Below are positions 32,591-44,600 of a stretch of 64,000 bases of DNA, in pieces. The translations under genes were made by a program, and so were the position numbers. Position 1 is the stretch's first letter; the number at the start of each line of letters is the position of its first letter. The notes below the pieces were generated by a model. It saw only the letters and a list, made by a program, of their open reading frames with translations, did not search any database and had not been told where the DNA came from. Origin of the DNA: Gigantopelta aegis (lineage: Eukaryota > Mollusca > Gastropoda > Neomphalida > Peltospiridae); assembly GCF_016097555.1 (NCBI RefSeq), contig NC_054706.1, positions 51,815,663 to 51,879,662 of the forward strand, given 5' to 3'.

Positions 32591-33284
32591 CCAGATATGA
32601 ATATGAATGGTCAATGATACAGAATTTTACGCCATTAACGACTTTAGATGATATAGTGGCATTGTGTACATGTATTTGTAAAATGTTTGTTTCGATGGCT
32701 TAAAACTAATTTACATTTAGTTACATTTCTTGATTCGTTTTATGCTAGTTATAAAAATAGTTTATTAACATATAATAGCTTGTTGTGGTAATTACAATTA
32801 AAGGTGCTGTGTCAAAGTTGCAATAATGGCAGTTCTCGCCAAAAATATTTATTGATGTTTGGTTTGAAACATAAAGTTTATACCTTCAGCTATATGACTA
32901 TAAAAAGATATACATGTGTATATAATAAAAACCAAGTAATTCCATATAGTAGAATTTTTTTTTACTTTTAGGTGTGTGTGTGTGTGGGGGGGGGGGGGGT
33001 CTTTAGAGTGTGTCACATGCATTAACTAGTGGCGTCACTGTTCTATGTGTACACATTCAGCATCCAAAAATCTTTGCAATCACCTGACAAAGAAACAAAG
33101 ATGATGACCATGCTATATTTAGCCACATATTATTAGGGAAACCCCTCTTGTCGCCCAGTACAAGACTTTTTTTTAAATTATTATTCTAGAGTTAACTATG
33201 AAAAGATTATGCACGGGGTCCATTAATTTGTAGTTATTTATTACAAATAAATGAGAAAATAACGAAATATTGTAGTTTCAGTTC

Positions 33285-33532
33285 AGTTAAACTTTATTTC
33301 CGTGCTTATATCCAATTAAGGTTCAAGCACGCTGTCCTGGGTACACACCTCAGCTATCTTGGCTGTCCAGGACAGTGGGCTAGTTGTTAGTGAGAGAAAA
33401 AGAGGATGTAATCGTCTTAAACCTACCCATTGAGTTGTTAAAACCTACATGGAGCCGGTATCGGGCTTCGAACCCAGTACCTACCAGCATTATGTCCGAT
33501 GGCTTAACCACAACACCACCGAGGCCGGTATT
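33285..33532 (-). mobile_element. SINE-B, near full length
   Basis: Reverse complement of the SINE-B landmarks: TCCAATTAAGGTTCAAGCAC, TGTCCAGGACAGTGGGCTAG, TTCGAACCCAGTACCTACC and ending CACCACCGAGGCCGG. Confidence 0.9.
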
Positions 33533-33859
33533 GTAGTTTCAACTTTGACATAGGACCTTTAAGCTAGTCTACTGTTGCGTAAAAATGGTATGCACTGAAC
33601 AATAATAAAATAGTACAATCCTGTATATCTTTCTTGTCTCATGTTTTTTAATATTATCGAACACGTTTACAAACTACAAAGCACCACTGAATCTTTTTTA
33701 TTCATATTATTTAATAAGATGTATTATAATATATAGAAAATAACGCTTGGTGCACAGCTACCAGTTAACGCCGACTCGACTGTCTGGGCAAAACTGCCTC
33801 GATTAGACTGTCATGTCGGCCGGTGTATGCAGGTGCACATTTTCAGATATTTTCATTTC

Positions 33860-34102
33860 AATTTCGTGCTTATTTCCAATTAAGGTTCAACCATACAGTC
33901 CTGGGCACACACCTCAGCTATCTGGGCTGTCTGTCCAGGACAGGGTGTTAGTTGTTAATTGTTAGTGGTTAGTGAGAGAGAAGAGGGTGTAGTGACCTTA
34001 CACCTACCCATTGAGTCGTTAAAACTAACTTGCGAACCTTGTACCTACCAGCCTTATGTCCGATGGCTTGACCACGACGTCGTCGTCATCGAGGCCTGTC
34101 AT
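33860..34102 (-). mobile_element. SINE-B, internally deleted
   Basis: Contains TTCCAATTAAGGTTCAACC, GTCCAGGACAGGGTGTTAG and TATGTCCGATGGCTTGACCA. The segment around the B-box is shortened, and GTCGTCGTCATCGAGGCC replaces the usual head end. Confidence 0.85.
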
Positions 34103-34302
34103 TTTTAGACTACTGCCCACTCGACAGTATAGTCGGCGTGAATCGGTAGGTGAGCACCAAGCATATGCGTTTCCTTTTGTTCCGTCCAAAAACCACCTTT
34201 CAATCTGACGATTTGTAGAAACAAAAAGCTGTATATTATTATATCCACTGGGCCTAGGAATAATGTAGTATATTATATAACTTTAAATCATTGTTTTAAA
34301 AA

Positions 34303-34580
34303 AAAAACCCAAAACCCGAATCTGGATAACATTTATTCATGTTAGCATTACTTCCAGACAACTATAAAGGGTTGAAAACGGATCACTACTCATTTTTACA
34401 TGGATTACAGCTAATTTTGAGGGTAGAATGATGGAAATATATGGCAAAAAGACTTCAGCTTAGCAGATTTGGCCCGAATATCTCTATCTAGGGTTTCGTT
34501 CTAGCTCGGAGGGGGGGGGGGGGGGGGGGAGGGGGGGGGGGGGGGGGGGGGGGCCCTTTAGCGGGGGGGGGGGGGCCCTT
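34303..34580 (+). repeat. GCCCGAAT-family repeat, copy 3, with poly-G
   Basis: ACCCGAATCTGGATAACATT to TTTGGCCCGAATATC matches copies 1 and 2. It is followed by long G tracts and two GGGCCCTTTAGCG phrases (about 34551 and 34573). Confidence 0.65.
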
Positions 34581-35149
34581 TAGCGGCTTTTTCTCTGTGT
34601 AGGTACACCACAACTGGTATATCAAAGGCCGTGGTATATACTTTTAAAACTAAAACAATGATTCAAGCTTGTGTAATTTAGTGATTAATCCTAGGCCCAG
34701 TGCGGTAGGCCTACATATAATATGCAGCCTGTGTCACTACAAATTAGTTCAACCTTTAGATATTTGCTCTTAAAGGTTGCGTTCTAGAAGGGACAAAAGG
34801 GGAGTCCTTATATAAAATGGTTGTGTAACATCTCTAGCCAACCATACATACTAATTTACGACAAACGCAACTGTTTAGTTTACTGTTTACGCAATGCTTT
34901 CTCCGCGTTTAGGATTTGCAATAAACTTGTGATCATCACCGTGCATAAATTCGACCTGGAGATATTTGTAAACAGACGATCATTTTCTGTAATAAATATT
35001 TACATGCTATTTTACATCCTAGTTGTGTGTTTTTTGCTATAACATAGTTTTACTGGCTGCAAACATTGTATGGCCTTAATAGTTGGAATCGTCTTATCGA
35101 ATGTTGTGTTACTGGCTGCATCCTATGCAAAAGTAAGAAAAAATATTTT

Positions 35150-35572
35150 TTTAGCGACACGACTAGAGCACATTGATTATTAATAATCGGCTATTGGATG
35201 TCAAACATTTGGTAATTTTGACAAATGGTCTGAGGAAAGCCGCTACATTTTTTTCATTAGCAGCAAGGGATCTTTTATTTGCACCAGCCCACAGACAAGA
35301 TAGCATTTATTTACGGTTATATGGCATCAGACATATGGTTAAGGACCACACGTATATTAAGAGAGGCAACAAACGCTGTCGCCACTTCATGGTCTACTCT
35401 TTTCGATTAGCAGCAAGTGATCTTTTATATGCACCATCCCACATACAGTATAGCACATACAACAGCCTTTGATATACCAGTCGTGGTGCACTGGCTGGAC
35501 GAGAAATAGCCCTATGGGCCTACTGACGGGGATCGATCCTTTACCACTGGGCTACATCCCGGCCCTGGATCC
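35150..35572 (-). mobile_element. Two joined SINEs (A tail and A' copy)
   Basis: An A-type 3' half (GACTAGAGCACATTGATTATT to GCACCAGCCCACAGACAAG) runs directly into an A'-type copy (GGTTATATGGCATCAGACATA to TTTACCACTGGGCTACATCCC). They may be a tandem insertion or a dimer. Confidence 0.8.
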
Positions 35573-36088
35573 TATATAGTTTCAGTCAAGTGAAGGACAA
35601 AAGGACTATTTGATCTCGGGGACAGCCTCAAAGCAGATTTCTCATTGACTCTTATTACTGGTTTTGACATTTATATTTTGCAACATTATGACCATAAACC
35701 AGAGAAGATAGAAGCGATCCATACCTGCCTGAAACCTCTTAAAAAGGTATATGTTTTTTGTATGGACAATCAGCATGCTTACAGGTTCTTAATTTTTAAA
35801 AAAGGAACTCGTTAAGCCAATCTGGGTACGTTGTGTGTGACAGTCTTTCTGGTTACAGCCAGTAGTTGGGACATAAAAAAGTCATTGCTCAAGATTTATT
35901 GCAGTGGGATAGGTTAAAGTTACCGCATAAACAGACGAGTGGTATGCATGGTTATTTGCACACTTTTGATGTTGTGATTGATAGCCGATAGTCCAGAGTG
36001 CGTAGCATGAAAACTTCCACCACCCCCCCCCCCCCCGAAAAAACAACAGCAACAACACACCCCACCCTAAAAAAAACAACCCCAACAA
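35573..36088. other. Spacer and C/A-rich target of the next element
   Basis: No gene recognised. From 36016 the sequence is C- and A-rich, and this low-complexity DNA continues at 37045 on the other side of the inserted element. Confidence 0.4.
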
Positions 36089-36097
36089 CCCTCCACC

Positions 36098-37044
36098 TAG
36101 CCCGAGTACTCTGACTGTAAGAGAGCTAGACGGACATTTGGACATAAACACGCTCTCATTACAGTCAGAGACCAACCTATGTCTTTTTTTGGCAATTCCT
36201 GACTACCAAACGGTAGGCAACGAGTCCCGCTCTAATACCACAACAATCCTATGTTTGACGTCAAATACCTTTACATCAATCATTTTCGAGTTAAGTGATA
36301 CAAAAAAATCCACATATTAATCACTAATACACTTACTACAGAAAGAAACCCGACAGCACCCACATTCAGCTACGCTTCGTGACACTCCGTCGCAACAATT
36401 GCAAAGCTCGGCGATCTATTTCGAGACGTAGACCACGTGATCGCGCACTGGGCGATTCCGCCTTGTGCAGCAGTTACAGGGGCCGTCTCATATCAAGCGA
36501 AGTTACAACATGGAAGAGTTGGCTAATGCCGTTTTGGATGAATTTGGATTTCATTACGTCATTAAACCAAAACAATTACACATTATTGACTCCATTTTGA
36601 ATTTGAAGGATACATTTGGGGTGTTATCGACAGGATACGGCAAAAGTATGTGCTACGTACTGCCTCCTCTTATGAGATGACCCCTGTAACTGCTGCACAA
36701 GGCGGAATCGCCCAGTCTCGAAATAGATCGCCGAGCTTTGCAATTGTTGCGACGGAGTGTCACGAAGCGTAGCTGAATGTGGGTGCTGTCGGGTTTCTTT
36801 CTGTAGTAAGTGTATTAGTGATTAATATGTGGATTTTTTTGTATCACTTAACTCGAAAATGATTGATGTAAAGGTATTTGACGTCAAACATAGGATTGTT
36901 GTGGTATTAGAGCGGGACTCGTTGCCTACCGTCTGGTAGTCAGGAATTGCCAAAAAAAGACATAGGTTGGTCTCTGACTGTAATGAGAGCGTGTTTATGT
37001 CCAAATGTCCGTCTAGCTCTCTTACAGTCAGAGTACTCGGGCTA
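36098..37044. mobile_element. Pack-MULE-like long-TIR transposon carrying a helicase fragment
   Basis: A 947 bp element. The left arm 36098-36489 is the near-exact inverse of the right arm 36674-37044. The only sizeable difference is a 21 bp segment (GTAGACCACGTGATCGCGCAC) in the left arm. CCCTCCACC occurs directly at both outer edges (36089-36097 and 37045-37053), a 9 bp target duplication. Termini are TAGCCCGAGTACTC and GAGTACTCGGGCTA. Each arm also has a subterminal hairpin (CTCTGACTGTAAGAGAG with CTCTCATTACAGTCAGAG). The loop carries coding DNA from a RecQ-like helicase. Long TIRs, a 9 bp duplication and an internal gene fragment together are the hallmark of Mutator-like Pack elements. 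No transposase is present, so it is non-autonomous. The almost identical arms indicate recent activity. Confidence 0.85.
36510..36680 (+). pseudogene. Captured RecQ-like helicase N-terminal fragment
   Basis: An open frame of 56 codons from ATG to TGA in the loop of the inverted-repeat element. It reads MEELANAVLDEFGFHYV, then KPKQLHIIDSILNLKDTF, then VLSTGYGKSMCYVLPPL. The last part is a Walker A motif (G-Y-G-K-S) preceded by the Q-motif-like Gln, as in RecQ-family and related SF2 helicases. The family needs several hundred further residues (DEAH box, motifs III-VI), all absent, and the frame stops just after motif I, so it cannot be an active helicase. It looks like a captured host or transposon exon. 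Whether it is transcribed is unknown. Confidence 0.75.
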
Positions 37045-37053
37045 CCCTCCACC

Positions 37054-38430
37054 GAAACTAAAAAAAAAAAAAAACCCAAACCCAACAACAAAACTATGAA
37101 GTCAATAAAAAACCCCACCACCAGTATTCAACTCTGTGCGAACATATTTCGTGTTTGTAATCTCAGATCTAAGACTTCTTTGTCGAAGAACTGTATACAT
37201 TATCGATTATCGATATGTATGGTGGATTATATAACAATGCCTGCAGTTCGTATTCACATGGGAACGGAGTTTTTGGCACCGACCTGCGGTATTAATCAAT
37301 ACAAAATCTAATTAACTCAAAATAGCACCGACGTCAGATTGGGGTAATAAGCCTACTCGGATTAAAAACAAAAACAAATTCTAGATGACAGGCTTTACAA
37401 TATAGACTTATTTTACTGAAATAGTTTCGTATATTTGTACCTAATAAACACAGGAAACCCGACGTGTGAGTTATCTCAAAGCCATCGGAAGCGTAAGAGG
37501 CCAGGGGCAGGCTACTCTACAATAATGCATTCCTTCACAGTTAAAATTCATATTAATACAGAGCCCCCGCACCCCAAGTTGCGGTCATCTTCCGACGCAT
37601 AAATGCATCATCATTAAATGTCTCTGATATTTATTATATTGATTATTAATAAAGTCCACAAATCATCATAATACATGAATGTGCCATTATTTTTAGAAAA
37701 CTTATTTTTGACACAAACGCATTCAATGACGTAGCCAGCATGAGGCAGACGAGGTGCTTGCCTCATCTGAAATTTCCCCAGATTTATTTTATTTTCCCCA
37801 TGACACTAATATTTATTATATTTTTCCCATGACACTGATATAAATTTTACAGGTCTGGTATTTCCTCGGCGTTATTTCCTCTCTGGCTAAGTCCCAGGTA
37901 TTGATATCGAACTTGCACATTTCGCCATGACATGTTTCATTCTTTGCGGTTTTGAGCAGTTTAGGGTCAAAAGACAATCCGCTTACTCATCCCTTCCCTT
38001 ATTCCAAACTAACTAGCGTAGGTCTGGCTAAAACACGAGCCTGTAATACGTATTTCACATGCTGTGTGAAGCAATACCACACGTGTACGAGATAACGGCA
38101 ACAGCTGGTCACTAATCAATAATACAAGCACATCTGCTTTTACCCAGAAATACAAAATATGAAGTATTAATAAAACCCGTGACTAATATTCGACACAATC
38201 GTGTAACAGGAAATATTACTAACAGGAAAACTATACCCAGCACAATCTATGTGTCGTAAAAATTAGTAATATATGATGGATAGTAAATATGCCAGGACAG
38301 AGTCGTAAAACATATCATCTTCGTGAAGAACAATATCAGCCCCAAATTCAACCAGCGAACGTATCGCTAACTATTTGACTAGACTAGCGAACGTGTGTCT
38401 GCTCGGTATGGCTGAACTCTGCTCTGGTAT
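37054..38430. other. Spacer, little recognised
   Basis: An A/C-rich tract to about 37130. At 37730-37860 lies a repeat-like segment (ACGTAGCCAGCATGAGGCAG, with TTTTCCCCATGACACTAATA duplicated as TTTTTCCCATGACACTGATA). No coding exon is supported. Confidence 0.35.
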
Positions 38431-38432
38431 CA

Positions 38433-38600
38433 GTGGCGGATCCAGAAAATCCATTTGGGGGGGGGGGGGGGGGGGGGGGGGGGCATTGACATGAGGTGGA
38501 ACTTTAAGGGAGGTTTGGAGGGGGATTGTAACAAAATGAAAATTAATATATAATAAAATTACAACTATCGCAAAATTTGGGGGGGGGGGGGGTCCGGGCT
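38433..38600. mobile_element. CAGTGGCGGATCCAG-type repeat with G tracts
   Basis: Starts CAGTGGCGGATCCAGAAAA followed by a G run (38457-38483). The next 100 bp are shared in reverse with 18302-18418. It ends in a second G run at 38578-38592. The right terminus was not identified. Confidence 0.6.
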
Positions 38601-38774
38601 TCCCTCTATTTAGCAAATTTAAAATGGTGGGGAGGGTATCGATGCTAGTGTACGCTTTTAAAACCAAACAACCTAGACAAGTCAACACTTTTGATATCCA
38701 AAATGAGTACATGGTAAAAATTGTAAACAGTTGTAAATGGCCCCTAAAATACTACCATCTCTCTATAAATATTT

Positions 38775-38820
38775 AACATCATCGGAGCATGAAAAATACA
38801 TCAGTTATTGGTTGTCAAAC
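38775..38820 (-). mobile_element. SINE-C tail fragment
   Basis: CGGAGCATGAAAAATACATCAG and TATTGGTTGTCAAAC match the SINE-C tail. Confidence 0.5.
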
Positions 38821-38822
38821 TA

Positions 38823-39255
38823 AAGCTGTATCCTAACCGGACGCGAGAGATTATTTTAGAAATCATTATTTCAATCCCCTTCATAGTCCATTCCTTGACG
38901 TGGTGAGGGGGGTTGTATGTATCAGTGACCCAGAGAGCTATGCCAGCAAGAGTTTTGGCTTCTGTTAGGGACACCCAAGCTGGACTGATCAGTGGGTTGA
39001 GGCTAGACTGATACGGACTAAGGGTGAGGTAATCCCAACAGAAACCTCGAGTGCTGAAGTCAGAGGTATTGGGCCGCACTCTAATAGACCACAATACCAT
39101 TCATCAACAGCTATTATGACTACATTGATTTCAAATGCTGTATCCTAAACAGATGCATTGCAACATCTGTCGCGCCGTATGCATTTGTTTAGAATACGCC
39201 AGTTGAAATCAATGATTTCTAAAATAATCGCTCGCGTCCAGTTAGGATACAGCTT
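38823..39255. mobile_element. MITE with about 50 bp TIRs and TA duplication
   Basis: AAGCTGTATCCTAACCGGAC at the left mirrors GTCCAGTTAGGATACAGCTT at the right, extending through GCGAGAGATTATTTTAGAAA. TA flanks both ends, as for Tc1/mariner-type elements. A second, inner inverted repeat (GCTGTATCCTAAACAGATGC with GCATTTGTTTAGAATACGCC) lies at 39130-39203. Confidence 0.8.
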
Positions 39256-39445
39256 TAGGTAAATGCCCTAACTCTCGGAGTTACATGTAAAAGTCAGCAG
39301 CTAAAAGCTGTGGTACGAATTTACAAAGTCTGATTATGTCTTACACTAAACAATGCTTAAACACCTGTGTTTAAAACAAAACCCAGGCTCTGTAAATTCG
39401 ACCCCATAAGTACAAAACAAACTAGAAAGAGATGTAAGGAATGAC

Positions 39446-39451
39446 TTTAAT
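39446..39451 (-). promoter_or_regulatory. Possible poly(A) signal of INTS15
   Basis: ATTAAA on the minus strand, about 83 bp after the INTS15 stop codon. It is placed plausibly, but the motif is common in AT-rich DNA. Confidence 0.35.
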
Positions 39452-39533
39452 ATGTACACATGAAGATGGTAAATATGAAATTGTGTTGTTCACTCAGCCC
39501 CATTCACACCAGCCAGTTTGTAGGACTCTGTCG

Positions 39534-41577
39534 TCACGAGACGTCCATGCTGGATTCTCCTCTTCTGTCTCCAGCAATGTGAGATACAACCATCTGTAGT
39601 AATCTGGCAAATGAAAGAAACAAAGGAAAGGAATGTCTGTTTCATGACACCTCAGCACATTTCAAAACTATGGCTAGGTTGTGTCTACTCACACAGCATA
39701 ACTACACCTGAGCCCCATTCCACGAGGGCAGGATGCAACCCAGTAGTAATGCACTCGCTTGATGTGCGGTCGGTTTGGGATCGATCCACGCCGGTGGGCC
39801 CATTGGGCTATTTCTCATTCCAGCCAGTGCACCGCGACTGGTATATCAAAGGCTGTGGTATGTGCTATTCTGTCTGTGGGATCGTGCATATAAAAGGTGC
39901 CTTGCTACTAATGGAAAAATATAGCGGGTTTCCACTCTATAACTATATGTACAAATTACCAAATGTTTGACATCCAATAGCTGATGATTAATAATCAATG
40001 TGCTCTTAGTGGTGTCATTAAAGCAAAACAAAACGTTCCACAAAGTGATCTTAGTGCTAGCATCACCTTATGTACATCACCGTAAGTGTATAAGGTAGTC
40101 ATGTACTTTTAGGTGATCTTAGCGCCAAGATCGCTTCATGGAACAGGGCCCCGGTCAAGAGAAAGATAAACCTACGGCCACTACACACATTACTCCTACT
40201 GATAAAGCAGCAAAGGATCTTTTATATGCACTTTCCCACAGGCAGGACAGTACATACCACAGCTTTTGGTGTATCTACATTCAACTGTGTTCATTTTCAC
40301 TGAAAGCAAAGGAACCTTTTACACAGCCATGGTCTTTGATGCATAGATCTACAAGTGACAGATGATAAAAAAAAAATCTGCATGGTTTGATCTAGCCTTT
40401 ATAAATTTCAAAGAAACAGAGGTAAACACAAAAACGACCTGAATATAAAAGATGATGATGTTGCCACCATCAGAAAAGTAAAAAAAATATATATCTTGGC
40501 TTTAGTGACTATAATCCAAGGCAAAAAACTACAAGAGTACCAGTGAGGTACATGATACACCCATCAGGAGTTTGATGGAGAAGCACACACATTATTGAAT
40601 TTGTTACAATTGATAAGGACAAACATTTCCTTTAATGTGCAGTAATGCATTTAAAGGAGATCGCTGTGACTTAGGTATGGTATGCAACACACCACCATCC
40701 TAAATTGTGCTAGCATGCAAGGTTTCCCATGCCTTCCCATGTTGGACTTGGAAACACAGTTTGATGATCCTATATGAATTGATAAAGAAGATATGGCCCA
40801 AACAAGGATTTCTTTTAATATGCAATAATGTGTGAAAAGTAGGTCATGGTGACCTAATTATGGTATGTGACACCTTCATCCCAAGTTGTACTTGCATGAA
40901 AGGTTTGATGATCCTATATGAATTGATAACAAAGATATGACCCAGACAAGAATTTCCTTTAATGTGCAGTAATACGTGAAAAGTAGGTCGCAGTGACCTA
41001 GTTAATGGTTCGCAACACACCACCATCCCAAGTTATACATGCATACAAGGTTTGTATGAATTGATAAGAAAGATATGCCACGAAAACAAAACGTTTATGA
41101 TTGGACGGACAGACTAATTGAAGTACGGACAGGCAGACACTGCCATACAATAATACGACCCCGCAAAGACGGGAGTGTAAAAACAACACACAGAGAATCA
41201 GGTATTTTTAAGCATGGATCAAGATCATTCAAAACAATCATAGAATCTTGTTCTTCTCTTACCTGTTAGGTGGTAGACTCGTTTGTATTAATGATCGAAA
41301 CCCCTGAAATTTGACTGCAATGAGATAAAGAAAACACCATAAAATAATATTCTAAAACAAAGATTTAATTTTTTAGATTATAATTAGGGAATAACGTAAT
41401 TGTCAACTACATGCATGGTCAGTTATTAATACTCCAAATATTTAATATACTACTACTATAATAAATAAACTCTGATTGTATTAGAATTTTGTGTTACACA
41501 TAGAGTGGTTTTATCAACTTTTATATACATTCAGAGAACTCAAAAGCATGCAGTAATTAACTAAGTAAATGGACATA

Positions 41578-41621
<44 letters not shown>

Positions 41622-44600
41622 CAAAGCATTCAAAAAATAAAAACACTGTTAGTAAATTTGTCTCAACCAACCACAAATAAAGGTTTATGAAATATGTAAA
41701 ATAAAACTAAAAACTTGACCAATCCAAGGGGGATAATTTGTTATTATTCCACACACAAAAAAAGGAATCCTCATTACACTTAATCTTACAGACATGTTAG
41801 AACTTGCATGAGCCCAAATTGTGATCTTTTCTGATAACTAAAACTGCAACCCCTCCCCCCAGAAAACCCCACACACATTTAAAATAAGAAACTAAACATT
41901 TTTAAAAACTAGATCATTCCAATGCATTGAAATACATGTGTGTATGCAAGACTTAAATCTTTTCCATGTGGATACATGGGATAAATGTACCAAGACGTAT
42001 TAGGATGGGATGATGATTATTATTTTTTTAAATACGATGCGATTTATTCATGATACTTTTCACAACTATGCCAACTATAGCACATACTGTTTAATAAACT
42101 ATTTTAAGAAAAACTTTTATTTTTAATGGTCTGGGACCTATTTCACAAAACATCGCAAGTTTACGTCTGCAAATATCAGGCCGTACACTTACATGTGTTT
42201 GGCATCTATTTCACACAGAAAATTACATCATTACAGAAGATGGAGTATTTTAAGGACAAAAGAAAATGACATATGTGTACTTTTGACTATATTTATTGTA
42301 CTATAATAGTAATAAGAATTGTAGTTTAGTCGTAGATTTACGTTTACGTGTAAAACCTAGCTTAGGATGTTTTGTGAAATTGGACCCAGTTGTAGTAAAA
42401 CAATTGTAAATAAAAATATCATAAAAAGATAAATTAAAACAACTATTTTTATAATTTTACCACACTATGTTAGAGTGATGGGTCTGGCATAGCCCAAGCA
42501 AACATGTCACGGGCAACAGAATCTAGATATGAGCAGGGCTATAGCGACTTCCACATGTCAGACTTATTTTACACACACACTGCCTCTCACACCTCCCATT
42601 TTTCTCTCAAACTCCTCCAACCCTCCTCCACACTCACCCGGATCCACCCTCAGACAGCCGTTGACGACGGCAACCTGGATGACTTGAGCGACTCTCTCGA
42701 GCGCGACGTGCACGCAGGGTTCGTCCTCGGAGAGCCCCGACATCTTGTAGAGGAAGACGAGCGAGTTGACGATGTTGAACAGGTCAGTGATGCTCAGCAG
42801 GTACTGAGACATGTGGTTGTTCTCGCAGAACTCCAGACTCTGCAGCAGGCCCAGATGTAGCCGCGACAGCACGGACAGACCCTTCGACAGCTTGCTCTGC
42901 GAGAAGCCCGGGTGGTTCGATTTGGTCAGTTTGTGAGCCACAACGGGTCCCCTGATGCACCAGCCCGTGAGGCCCGGGATGGGTGAGGAGTACGTGTTGT
43001 GTATGCTGATCTGCCGCACCGACTCGCAGCACAGCGTGCAGTCCTGGTTGATCCAGTCGGTGACATGTTCCAGTAGCACACACGGAGGCACACTATTGCC
43101 ATCTGTAGTAAAACAGGAAATACATTTACTGCAATTTCAGGACTTCTACAATTTTCATAAAATCCACTAGCACTGGGATCAGAGATTTTAAATATTTACT
43201 AGCCACGATTAAAAATTCACTAGCCCTACTTTACTTTTAGTTAATACAATTTTATTAAATAATAGTAATAATAATATATGTCACCTGCAGAGGGAAACAG
43301 AGCTTAAAAACACTAACATTGGGGGGATGGGTGGGGTGGAGCAGGATATTCATATTTGCAAAATAGACTACTGCAACATTTGATCACTAGCCATGGGAAT
43401 GGGGCTACCATAATCTAGAATCCCTGCTGCATACAAGATATATGCAATAGCATATACCACAAGGCAATACTACTAATGAAAGATTACATGTACTATCAAT
43501 TGTGTTAATCAGTCATTTCATTTAACCAAAGAAGAAAAGGAAACATAAAAATAAAGGCAATTGTTATGACACATTGTAACCTATGGCTATCTGGTGTTTA
43601 ATATGCAGTCATTGCAACACTTGGTATAGAGTTTAAGAGAAGAAACCTGCAGTCTCCACATATGCTACTCCTTTTACATATGCTTTGCCATAGGCAAGAA
43701 ATTACATAAAATGGCCTTTGGCATAGTAGTCATGAAGTACAATCTAATTAAAATTAGCTCCACTATTACATGTGGATCTAACACCAGCCAGTTGGAGCTC
43801 ATGTCCACCAATCAAAACCTTACTTGCAGAATCCTGCCAGTGATTTAAAAATAATTTGAAAACATTCCGAATTATCCTGAGGGTATACGATATGTTTCAT
43901 GTGAATTATGAATGCCTTATTTAGACCAGTAGAACTAATTTTAATCAGACTGCTAACAACACAGTCTCCAATCCAGGTCTGTAAGACCAATCACACTTCA
44001 CCTTTTATAACGTTATTTGGGAGCATACAAATTCTAAAAATATCGGGCGAGTCTATTTTAGTGGCCGCAGTACAGCGAACCATACCAATACGTACGGGGT
44101 GGGTTATCAGTCTTCAATTTTACATTAAAAATTATTTATTGTATAAAATAAAACATGTTTTAAGGCATTCGTAATTCACACGAAACATATCGTATACCCT
44201 CAGGATAATTCGGAATGTTTTCAAATTATTTTTAAATCATTGGCAGGATTCTGCAAGTAAGGTTTTGATTGGTGGACATGAGCTCCAACTGGCTGCTGTT
44301 AGATCCACATGTAATAGTGGAGCTAATTTTAATTAGATTGTCATGAAGTACTGATTGGGATTTAAAAACAAACAAAAACCCATTAGATCCACCAATGGGA
44401 ATTGATCATAGGACCCATCACACGTCAGGTAAGGATACTACCATTAGCCATATCTGCCACCCCTACTTACAATAGAAACAAAACATGGTCTCTATAAGAA
44501 ATTAATAGATTTGAGAGAATATTAACATGGTCTGTTAGAACAGGTTAGACTACATATGAAAGTCTTACCAAAGAATGTGAAAGCTGTTGTAACTGATGTG

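Noticed and set aside
42504..42860. Plus-strand open frame of 118 codons
   Set aside because: It is antisense to the well-supported INTS15 exon 43102-42638.
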